A DNA stretch of 64,000 nucleotides from Mycobacterium sp. IS-3022 (GTDB taxonomy: Bacteria; Actinomycetota; Actinomycetes; Mycobacteriales; Mycobacteriaceae), in contig NZ_LQIN01000009.1 of NCBI RefSeq assembly GCF_001500065.1, forward strand, positions 1 to 64,000, in the 5' to 3' direction. Positions 32,910 through 40,214 of this stretch are shown here, piece by piece. Made by a program: the position numbers and the translations under genes. The notes under the pieces were generated by a model. That model saw only the letters and a list, made by a program, of their open reading frames with translations, was not told where the DNA came from and did no database searches. Position 1 is the stretch's first letter. Each line of letters starts with the position of its first letter.

Positions 32910-32921
32910 TTGTCCGGACAA
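32910..32921. promoter_or_regulatory. Operator 1 (TTGTCCGGACAA), probable GntR/HutC site
   Basis: A perfect 12-bp palindrome directly upstream of the minus-strand SDR start. Its core GTCCGGAC has the GT-N4-AC shape of HutC-subfamily operators. A related copy lies 96 bp away at 33006-33017, about nine helical turns, so both face the same side of the DNA and could be bridged. Confidence 0.65.
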
Positions 32922-33005
32922 TAAATGGTGCTCTCCATGTTGCAGAACACTATTCCCCAGCGCGAATCAGCTCGTCAAGGGTCGTTGAGCACTTTATCTC
33001 GCCTA

Positions 33006-33017
33006 TTGTCTGGACTA
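33006..33017. promoter_or_regulatory. Operator 2 (TTGTCTGGACTA) overlapping the plus-strand promoter
   Basis: It matches operator 1 at 10 of 12 positions and keeps the GTC..GAC core. TTGTCT (33006-33011) with a 17-nt spacer and TAGCGT (33029-33034) forms a good -35/-10 pair, so bound regulator would cover the -35. Predicted transcription begins about 2 nt before ATG 33043. Confidence 0.65.
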
Positions 33018-33042
33018 GTAGAGCTTGCTAGCGTGCGAGATC

Positions 33043-34650
33043 ATGACACCATCCGCGACGAGCTCACAGCAGGCCACCCGTTACTCGCCCGGCCCAGCGC
33101 CGGCCGCTGCCGAGGGCTGGCGGATCGAACGCGTGACCGCTCCCAGCCGGCTGTTCGGCGCGAACGGGCTGCGCACGGGTCCGGATGGACGCGTCTACAT
33201 CGCCCAGGTGACGGGCAGCCAGATCAGCGCACTTGAATTGGGCACCGATGCCCTCGACACGGTCAGCGCCAAGGGCGGTGACATCGTCGCGCCGGACGAC
33301 GTCGCATTCGACTCCGCCGGCAACCTGTATGCGACCGAGGTGATGGACGGGCGGGTCAGCATCCGCGACACCGGCGGCCGCACCCGGGTGCTGCGCGACG
33401 ATCTGCCGTGCGCCAACGGGATCACCGTGCATCAGGACCGGCTGTTCGTCAACGAGTGCCGCGAGGGCGGTCGCCTGATGGAACTCGACCGCAGCACCGG
33501 CGCCGAACGCATCCTGCTGGAGAACCTGCCGTCGCCGAACGCGATGGAGGTCGGCCCCGACGGGTTGCTGTACTACCCGTTGATGACGGCCAACGAGATC
33601 TGGCGCATCGATCCCGCGGGCGGTTCGCCGCAGCGGGTGGCGGCCGACCTCGGTGTCCCCGACGCGCTGAAGTTCGACTCCCAGGGCCATATCATCTCCA
33701 CGCAGGTGGCCAGCGGTGAGGTGCTGCGCATCGATCCGCGCAGCGGCGAGAAAACCACGCTCGCACAACTGAACCCGGGACTCGACAACCTGACCTTCGT
33801 CGGCGATCGGCTCTTCGTCTCCAACTTCACCGGTGAGATCACCGAGGTCCTCGGCGGCGGTGAAACCCGCACGCTGCTTGCCGGCGGCCTGAACTGGCCG
33901 CTGGACCTCGCGGTGAGCGACGGCAACCTCTACGTCGCCGACGGCACCTACTTCTACCGCGTCGACGCCGACGGGTCGCTGCAGACGGTCGGGATGCTGT
34001 TCTCCCCCGGCTATCCCGGCTTCCTCCGCGGGCTGGCTCCCGCCGGTGCGGGTGTGTTCGTCGTCGCCACGTCGGGCGGTCAGATTGCGCGGTACCGCCC
34101 CGCTGACGGCGAAACCGATTACCTGGCAGATGGTTTCGACCAGCTCTACGGTGTGGCGCTCGGGGCTGACGGCACCATCGTGTTCGCCGAACTCGGCACC
34201 GGCCGTGTCCACGCGCTGCGTTCGGGCAGCACCGAAGTGTTGGCCTCGGGATTGAAGGACCCGGTTGGTGTCGTGTTCGACCCGGCGGGCCGTCCGCTGG
34301 TCGCGGAGTCGGGCGCGGGCCGCGTGGTATCGGTTTCCGGTGCCGTCGAGACGGTGGTGGACGGCTTGCAGCGGCCGCAGGGCATCGCGGTCGCCGACGG
34401 CGTGCTCTACATCGTCGACGCCGGCGCCAAGGAGGTCGTCGCGGTCGACTTGAACACCGACGCGCGCACGACGATCGCCTCGGGTCTACCGGTCGGCCCG
34501 CCTCCGGGGGTGGAGCCCAAGCCGCTCAAGGGAATGCCGCCGTTCTCCGGACCGCAGGGGCCGTTCGCGGGGATCACCGTCGGAGGTGACGGCACACTCT
34601 ACGTGTCGGCCGACGGCGAGGGCAGCGTGCTCGCGCTGCGACGGACATGA
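33043..34650 (+). CDS. SMP-30/NHL-like beta-propeller protein
   Basis: 535-aa protein built of repeated propeller blades, visible as recurring DGRVYIAQ, AGNLYATEV, DGLLYYPL, DGNLYVADG and DGTLYVSADG strands. It resembles SMP-30/gluconolactonase or strictosidine-synthase-like lactonases but spans about two six-bladed units' worth of repeats. No signal peptide is visible. A lactonase role would suit a pathway with Baeyer-Villiger enzymes that make lactones; that is inference. It heads the plus-strand operon under operator 2, and its stop overlaps the GntR gene start. Confidence 0.8.
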   Translation: MTPSATSSQQATRYSPGPAPAAAEGWRIERVTAPSRLFGANGLRTGPDGRVYIAQVTGSQISALELGTDALDTVSAKGGDIVAPDDVAFDSAGNLYATEVMDGRVSIRDTGGRTRVLRDDLPCANGITVHQDRLFVNECREGGRLMELDRSTGAERILLENLPSPNAMEVGPDGLLYYPLMTANEIWRIDPAGGSPQRVAADLGVPDALKFDSQGHIISTQVASGEVLRIDPRSGEKTTLAQLNPGLDNLTFVGDRLFVSNFTGEITEVLGGGETRTLLAGGLNWPLDLAVSDGNLYVADGTYFYRVDADGSLQTVGMLFSPGYPGFLRGLAPAGAGVFVVATSGGQIARYRPADGETDYLADGFDQLYGVALGADGTIVFAELGTGRVHALRSGSTEVLASGLKDPVGVVFDPAGRPLVAESGAGRVVSVSGAVETVVDGLQRPQGIAVADGVLYIVDAGAKEVVAVDLNTDARTTIASGLPVGPPPGVEPKPLKGMPPFSGPQGPFAGITVGGDGTLYVSADGEGSVLALRRT

Positions 34651-35381
34651 CCGCCCCCACTGACCATCGCTATCTTCAGGTCGCACGCACGTTGCGCAAG
34701 GAGATCGTCGACGGCATCTACCCGGTGGGCTCACAGTTGCCCACCGAACAGCAGTTGTGCGAGCGGTTCGCCGTCAGCCGGTACACCGTCCGCGAAGCGC
34801 TGCGACGATTGCGCGAGGACAACCTCGTCGCGTCGCGGCCCCGCGCGGGAACGCTGGTGGTCCCCCGTCCGGCGACCAATTCGTATGCGCAAGACGTGGT
34901 TTCGATCAACGATCTGCTGGCGTTCGCGGCGGGCGCGCAGCTCACGATCGAGTCCAACGCGATGGTCACCATCGACGATGAACTGGCCGCCCGCACCGGC
35001 CTGCAGGCCGGTTCGCAGTGGCTCGCGGTGCGGGGCTGCCGGCAGGCCGAGGGCAGCGACGCACCGGTCTGCACGACGGAGTACTACATCAACCGCGCGT
35101 TCGCCGCGGTCGGGCGCCTGCTGCAACGACATTCCGGCCCGATCTTCCCGCTGATCGAGGATCTGTTCGGGGTCAGCATCGTCGAGGTGCACCAGGAGAT
35201 GGCGGCGGTGACGGTCACGCCGGAACTGGCCGACGCGCTCAAGGTCGACGCGGGCAGTGCCGCGCTGGAGATGCGCAGGACGTACAAGACCTCCGACGGC
35301 GAGGTCGCGCAGGTCACCCTCAACACTCACCCGTCGTCGCGGTACCGCCACTCGATGACGATGCGCCGAATCAAGGGCTAG
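34647..35381 (+). CDS. GntR-family regulator, HutC subfamily (wHTH + UTRA)
   Basis: 244-aa transcription factor. The N-terminal winged helix (LPTEQQLCERFAVSRYTVRE, then LRRLREDNLVASRPRAGTLV) is GntR-type; residues ~95-240 form a UTRA ligand domain (CTTEYYINRAFA, LFGVSIVEVHQEM, LEMRRTYKTSDGEV). HutC-type repressors release DNA on binding a pathway metabolite. It is the only regulator in the divergon and is translationally coupled to the propeller gene (ATGA). It most likely binds operators 1 and 2 and thereby also controls itself. Confidence 0.92.
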   Translation: MTAPTDHRYLQVARTLRKEIVDGIYPVGSQLPTEQQLCERFAVSRYTVREALRRLREDNLVASRPRAGTLVVPRPATNSYAQDVVSINDLLAFAAGAQLTIESNAMVTIDDELAARTGLQAGSQWLAVRGCRQAEGSDAPVCTTEYYINRAFAAVGRLLQRHSGPIFPLIEDLFGVSIVEVHQEMAAVTVTPELADALKVDAGSAALEMRRTYKTSDGEVAQVTLNTHPSSRYRHSMTMRRIKG

Positions 35382-35390
35382 GCGGCAACC

Positions 35391-36935
35391 GTGAGGGTCG
35401 ACGAGCACCGCACCGCCGATGCGTACCGGCGCGGGCTGTGGGTGCACGACACGCTGGCCGACTCGTTGCGCGACGCCGCCGTGTCGACGCCGGACCGAAC
35501 CGTGTTGGTGGACGGCGACATCCGGCTCACCTGCAGGCAACTTCACGATCAGGCCGCCGCGCTGGCACAGGCGCTGATGTCCCGGATGCCCGCGGGCAGC
35601 GTGGTGTCGTTCATGTTGCCGAACTGGCACGAAGCGGCCGTCGTCTATCTCGGTGCCACGCTGGCCGGGATGGTGGTCAACCCGATCCTGCCCTCGCTGC
35701 GCGACCGAGAACTGTCGTTCATCCTGAGCGACGCCGACTGCCGGGCGATCTTCGTGCCGGCGACGTTCAACAAGCACGACTATGTCGCGATGCTCGACCG
35801 GGTCACCGCCGCGATGGCCGCGCCGCCCGAGGTGATCGTCGTGCGCGGCGACGCAGGCCGTCACACCTCGTACGGATCGCTGTCCGGCGGCCCGGGCGCT
35901 GCCGTGCTGCCGGTGTTGAACGCCGACACGGTGCGGATGATCCTCTACACCTCCGGCACCACCGGCCGCCCGAAAGGCGTGCTGCACTCCCACAACTCAA
36001 TTCATGCGCTGATCCGTCAGATCGGCGAACACTGGCACGTCGTGGACGGCGACACGTTTCTGGTGCCGTCACCGATCGCGCACATCGGCGGATCGATATA
36101 CGCGTTCGAGTGCCCGCTGCTACTGGGCAGCACCGCCGTGCTGATGGAACGCTGGGATCCGGATGCCGCCGTCGGGTTGATGCTCGCCGAGCGCGTCACC
36201 CACATGGCCGGGGCCACCCCGTTTCTCGACGGGTTGCTCTCGGCGGCGCAGCGCGCCGACACCCGGTTTCCCGACCTCAAGGTGTTCATCTGCGGGGGCG
36301 CGTCGGTGCCCCCGTCGCTGATCCGCACGGCCACTGGATATTTCGAGACGGCGGCGGTGTCGCGCGTCTACGGTTCGACCGAGGTTCCGGTGACCACGGT
36401 CGGCTCGCTGGAAGACGCCGACCATGCCGCCGACACCGACGGCAAGCCGGGTATCGCGGACGTCAGGCTGGTCGACGGCGAGATCCGCGCGCGTGGCCCG
36501 CAGATGCTCGTCGGCTATTTGCACCTGGAGGACGAGACGGCCGCCTTCGACGACGAAGGCTATTTCCGCACAGGCGATCTCGGCTGTTGGGTAGACGACG
36601 GATATCTCGTCGTCACCGGCCGCGCCAAGGACATCATCATCCGCAACGGGGAGAACATCTCACCCAAGGAGGTCGAGGACATCCTCATCGGCCACCCGGG
36701 TATCGCGGAGATCGCGATCGTCGGGGTGCCCGATGACCGCACCGGTGAGCGGGCCTGCGCCGTCGTCGTCGCAGCCGGTCAGGCGCCTCCCGATGTGGCG
36801 GGTATGCGGGCGCTGTTGGAGGACCACGGCGTCGCGCGATTCAAAGCGCCCGAGCAGGTCGTCATCTGGGACGCATTGCCGAAGAACGACGCCGGGAAAG
36901 TGTTGAAGCACCAGATTCGAGCGGCCCTGACATGA
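35391..36935 (+). CDS. Acyl-CoA synthetase (AMP-forming, ANL superfamily) A
   Basis: 514-aa adenylate-forming ligase activating a carboxylic acid to its CoA ester. The P-loop YTSGTTGRPKG is at 186-196, VYGSTEVPVTT is the adenine motif, YFRTGDLGCWVDDGYLVVTG the hinge, and the catalytic Lys lies in PKNDAGKVLK near the C-terminus. GTG 35391 begins 9 nt after the regulator stop. Its 3' end overlaps the SDR gene. FadD17/19-type cyclic-acid ligases are comparable in size; the substrate is unknown. Confidence 0.9.
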   Translation: MRVDEHRTADAYRRGLWVHDTLADSLRDAAVSTPDRTVLVDGDIRLTCRQLHDQAAALAQALMSRMPAGSVVSFMLPNWHEAAVVYLGATLAGMVVNPILPSLRDRELSFILSDADCRAIFVPATFNKHDYVAMLDRVTAAMAAPPEVIVVRGDAGRHTSYGSLSGGPGAAVLPVLNADTVRMILYTSGTTGRPKGVLHSHNSIHALIRQIGEHWHVVDGDTFLVPSPIAHIGGSIYAFECPLLLGSTAVLMERWDPDAAVGLMLAERVTHMAGATPFLDGLLSAAQRADTRFPDLKVFICGGASVPPSLIRTATGYFETAAVSRVYGSTEVPVTTVGSLEDADHAADTDGKPGIADVRLVDGEIRARGPQMLVGYLHLEDETAAFDDEGYFRTGDLGCWVDDGYLVVTGRAKDIIIRNGENISPKEVEDILIGHPGIAEIAIVGVPDDRTGERACAVVVAAGQAPPDVAGMRALLEDHGVARFKAPEQVVIWDALPKNDAGKVLKHQIRAALT

Positions 36936-37732
36936 CCGCGGACACGAGGAGCGAAATGGTTCAGGTAGCGATCGTGACGGGGGCCAGCAGCGGTATCGGC
37001 TTCGGTTGCGCGACCAAGTTGGCCGAGACCGGAATGGTGATCGTGGGCACCGGACGCGACGAGGATCGGCTGTCCGGACTGGAGAAGGCGATCGGCGATC
37101 GCGACCGCGTCGCCACCGTCGCGGTCGATCTCACCGCCAACGACGCGCCGCACCGCATCGTGCAGACCGCGCTGGACCGGTGGGGCCGCATCGACTTCCT
37201 GATCAACAACGCCGGCGTCGGCAGCCCGAAACCGCTGCACGAGACCGACGACGAATCGCTCGACTACTTCCTGGATTTGATGCTGCGGGCGCCGTTCCGG
37301 TTGGCACGCGAGGTGGTCGGCCACATGGAGCCCGGCTCGGCGATCATCAACATCACCTCCACCTTCTCGGTCGTGGGCGGTCTGCGGGGTGGCGCGTACT
37401 CGGCCGCCAAGGGCGGGCTGACATCACTGACCAGACATATCGCGTGTCAGTATGGGCCCCAAGGCATCCGGTGCAATGCCGTCGCACCTGGGGTGACCCT
37501 GACGCCGATGGTCGCGACGCGTCTGGAGGATTCGCGGTTCCGCAAGATCAACACCGAGATGACACCGTATCCGAGGCTGGGCGAGGTCAACGACATCGCG
37601 AGCACGGTGGCGTTCCTGTGTTCGGAGGGTGCGAGCTTCATCAACGGACAGGAGATCGTCGTGGACGGCGGCTGGACGTCGACCAAATACCTGTCGGACT
37701 TCGCCCTCAACTCGGAATGGGTGAAGAGTTGA
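36932..37732 (+). CDS. SDR (FabG-like)
   Basis: 266-aa classical SDR. VAIVTGASSGIGFG is the cofactor motif, INNAGVG the structural motif, YSAAK the catalytic pair and EIVVDGGWTS the C-terminal signature. ATG 36932 overlaps the ligase stop (ATGA). ATG 36956 is an alternative with GAGGAG 4 nt upstream and would remove eight residues. It probably acts on a ring or 3-hydroxyacyl intermediate of the same pathway. Confidence 0.9.
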   Translation: MTADTRSEMVQVAIVTGASSGIGFGCATKLAETGMVIVGTGRDEDRLSGLEKAIGDRDRVATVAVDLTANDAPHRIVQTALDRWGRIDFLINNAGVGSPKPLHETDDESLDYFLDLMLRAPFRLAREVVGHMEPGSAIINITSTFSVVGGLRGGAYSAAKGGLTSLTRHIACQYGPQGIRCNAVAPGVTLTPMVATRLEDSRFRKINTEMTPYPRLGEVNDIASTVAFLCSEGASFINGQEIVVDGGWTSTKYLSDFALNSEWVKS

Positions 37733-39207
37733 ACCTGTTCTCGCTGCTCGACCAGGCGGCGAGCCGCTTCGGCGAGCGCGGTGCGGTGTATCACGGTGAG
37801 CGGCAACTTCGGACGTGGGCTCAGCTGCGGGAACGGTCACTATGCGTGGCCGCCTCGCTCGACGCACCCGGCACCCGCGTAGCCGTCGCGAGCGAGAACC
37901 GCCCGGAGATCATCGAGCTGATGTTCGGGGTGTGGGCGGCCGAATGCGTCTACGTGCCCATCAACTACAAGCTGCATCCGCGCGAGATGGTGCAGATCCT
38001 GGAGGATTCCGGCGCGACGCAGGTGTTCGCGTCACCGAAGATCGCCTCGGTGCTCGCACCTGAAACCGGCGTGCCGATCGAAATCATCGGCACCGACAGC
38101 TATGAAAGGCGTTTCACCGCAGTCCCGTTGACGCCGCCGCGCTCCACCGACCCGGAGTTGCTGGCGTGGTTGTTCTACACCAGCGGGACCACCGGTAAGT
38201 CCAAGGGCGCGATGCTGTCGCACCGCAGCCTGATGGCGATGACGGTGTCGCATCTGGCTGACTTCGACTCGCCCGACGAGAACTGCGCCCTGGTGCACGG
38301 TGCGCCGATGTCGCACGGTTCGGGGCTGTACATCCCGCCGTATGTGTTGCGCGCGGCCCGCCAGGTGATACCGGAATCGGGGCTGTTCGAGCCGGACGAG
38401 TTCCTCGACCTGTGCGAACACCATCCCGGCTGCAGCGCGTTCCTGGCGCCGACCATGGTGCAGCGCCTGGTGCAGACCGGGCGGGCCTGTCCACGGAACC
38501 TGCGAACGATCGTCTACGGCGGCGGCCCGATGTACGTCGAGAGCCTGAAGAAGGCGATGGCGGCGTTCGGGCCCATTTTCGTTCAGCTGTACGGCCAAGG
38601 CGAAGCGCCGATGACGATCACCGGCCTGCGCCGCGCCGATCACCTCGCCGGTGAAGGGTGGGCCGACGATGCGGTGCTCGGATCCGTCGGGTACGCGCGC
38701 TCCGGCGTGGATGTCGCGGTGCTGCGGACCGACGGAACACCGGCCGCGGCCGGTGAAATCGGCGAAATCGTTTGTCGCGGTGACGTTGTCATGTCCGGCT
38801 ATTGGAACAACCCGGCGGCGACGGCAGCCACGCTGCAGGACGGCTGGCTGCGCACCGGCGACATGGGATCGTTCGACGACCTGGGCTTCCTCACGCTGCG
38901 TGACCGGTCGAAGGACGTGGTGATCAGCGGCGGCAGCAACATCTATCCCCGCGAGGTGGAGGAAGTGCTGCTCGAGCATCCGGGCGTCGTCGAGGCCGGC
39001 GTGGTCGGCGCGCCCGACGAGGAGTGGGGCGAGGTCGTCGTGGCGTTCATCGTCGGAGACGTGTCGGCCGACGAACTCGATGCGCACCTTCTCGAGCGGA
39101 TCGCCCGGTTCAAACGCCCGAAGCGCTACGAGTTCATCGACGAGCTGCCGAAGAACAGCTACGGCAAGGTGCTCAAGCGCGACCTGCGAGACCGGTTGAG
39201 TTCCTAG
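37717..39207 (+). CDS. Acyl-CoA synthetase (AMP-forming) B
   Basis: 496-aa ANL-superfamily ligase. P-loop YTSGTTGKSKG at 154-164, LYGQGEAPMTI adenine motif, WLRTGDMGSFDDLGFLTLRD hinge, and catalytic Lys in PKNSYGKVLKRDL. ATG 37717 lies inside the SDR gene (16-nt overlap), the last link of the fully overlapping plus-strand operon. Two ligases in one cluster suggest acids at two stages, for example the starting compound and a ring-opened intermediate. Confidence 0.9.
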   Translation: MGEELNLFSLLDQAASRFGERGAVYHGERQLRTWAQLRERSLCVAASLDAPGTRVAVASENRPEIIELMFGVWAAECVYVPINYKLHPREMVQILEDSGATQVFASPKIASVLAPETGVPIEIIGTDSYERRFTAVPLTPPRSTDPELLAWLFYTSGTTGKSKGAMLSHRSLMAMTVSHLADFDSPDENCALVHGAPMSHGSGLYIPPYVLRAARQVIPESGLFEPDEFLDLCEHHPGCSAFLAPTMVQRLVQTGRACPRNLRTIVYGGGPMYVESLKKAMAAFGPIFVQLYGQGEAPMTITGLRRADHLAGEGWADDAVLGSVGYARSGVDVAVLRTDGTPAAAGEIGEIVCRGDVVMSGYWNNPAATAATLQDGWLRTGDMGSFDDLGFLTLRDRSKDVVISGGSNIYPREVEEVLLEHPGVVEAGVVGAPDEEWGEVVVAFIVGDVSADELDAHLLERIARFKRPKRYEFIDELPKNSYGKVLKRDLRDRLSS

Positions 39208-39282
39208 TGTCCTGAGTCGTTGTCGTCAGTGAGAGTTCGAGGTTCGCGAGTTCGGTGTGGTTCGTTTTCGGCTTCCTATGCT

Positions 39283-39344
39283 CGAGATTGCACACACGGC
39301 TGTGGTCGTTTTCTCAGATCAGCACAACCCTGAATGCAATCTCG
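39283..39344. repeat. 24-bp imperfect inverted repeat in the gap after the catabolic operon
   Basis: Arms 39283-39306 and 39321-39344 match at 19 of 24 positions, with the outer ten (CGAGATTGCA/TGCAATCTCG) perfect and a 14-nt loop. It is the only structure seen in the 286-nt gene-free stretch 39208-39493, which carries no convincing gene. It may terminate the ligase operon or be one copy of a dispersed mycobacterial palindrome. Confidence 0.55.
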
Positions 39345-39493
39345 GCGCTAGGACCATTTCGCAGACCAGCACCCCCGGCCCTGTGCGTGCGTACAAGCAC
39401 CCCAGATTCTGCTCGACGCCGGGCGAGATCGTGCGGTGCCCGGTAGGGACCACCACGTGTACGCCGAACGGGTGGGTCCACTTGGTATGGGAG

Positions 39494-39934
39494 CTATTGA
39501 GCCGGGGCGAACACCGACTTGAACTTGTTCAGCGACTCGCGGATGTCACCCTTGAGCGCACCGGCGACCACCATGCCGATCGGGCCGAACAGCGCGGGCC
39601 CGCCGAGGTGGACGTCGAACGTGACCGTGGAACCGTCGCCGGACGGTTTGACCTTGCCCAGCAGCTTGACCTTGACGCCGCCCACGCCGTCGCCGTTGAG
39701 CGTCATGGCTTCGGGCGGCCGGTAGTGGACGATGGTCCACTTGATCCGGTTGGGCATGCCCTTGACCTCGACGATGGACTCCAGCGTGGTGCCCTTCTCC
39801 AGGGTCTCGGGCAGCTTGCTGCGCCACACCCGGTGGATGCTGAGCCACTCCTTGTAGCGCGCGAGGTCGGATGCGCACGCCCATGCCTGCTCCGGCGGCA
39901 ATGGGACGTCGACGGAGACGGAAAGCTTGGCCAT
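39494..39934 (-). CDS. SRPBCC-family protein, putative toxin of an Rv0909/Rv0910-type pair
   Basis: 146-aa START/SRPBCC-fold protein: LSVSVDVPLPPEQAWACASD, YKEWLSIHRVWRS and GGPALFGPIGMVVAGALKGD. Position and sequence correspond to M. tuberculosis Rv0910, reported as a toxin neutralised by Rv0909. The antitoxin gene ends 3 nt upstream. SRPBCC folds bind hydrophobic ligands, so toxicity may be indirect, and a lipid-binding role is an alternative. Conserved synteny with ctpE downstream of the operon start supports the assignment. Confidence 0.8.
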   Translation of the reverse strand: MAKLSVSVDVPLPPEQAWACASDLARYKEWLSIHRVWRSKLPETLEKGTTLESIVEVKGMPNRIKWTIVHYRPPEAMTLNGDGVGGVKVKLLGKVKPSGDGSTVTFDVHLGGPALFGPIGMVVAGALKGDIRESLNKFKSVFAPAQ

Positions 39935-39937
39935 CGG

Positions 39938-40192
39938 CTACGGGGTGGGCGGAGCCGCCGGCGGTTGCTGCTGCGGCGGCTGCGGTGCGTTCTGCGGCGG
40001 CTGCGGAGTGCCCGGTGCAGGGGGGTTGTCCTTGTTGACGTAGTTGCGGGCCGCGTCCTGCGCCTTGTCGACGTGCTGCGCGTATTTGCCCTGGGTCTTC
40101 TTGTCGACCATGTCACCGGCCTTTTCGATCGCGGTGTCCACCTTGTCGGCGTTCTTGGCCAGCAGATTCTTCACCTTGTCGAGGAATGCCAT
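39938..40192 (-). CDS. Antitoxin, Rv0909-like, with Pro/Gln-rich tail
   Basis: 84-aa protein. Residues 1-55 (MAFLDKVKNLLAKNADKVDT, DMVDKKTQGKYAQHVDKAQD) form the helical, Lys-rich MT0933-type antitoxin domain. Residues 56-84 are almost entirely Pro, Gln and Ala, an extension the ~59-aa Rv0909 lacks. It lies 22 nt downstream of ctpE and directly upstream of the SRPBCC toxin-like gene, the expected antitoxin-first order. Confidence 0.82.
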   Translation of the reverse strand: MAFLDKVKNLLAKNADKVDTAIEKAGDMVDKKTQGKYAQHVDKAQDAARNYVNKDNPPAPGTPQPPQNAPQPPQQQPPAAPPTP

Positions 40193-40214
40193 GGGGCCAC
40201 CCTACGCTGGCCGC

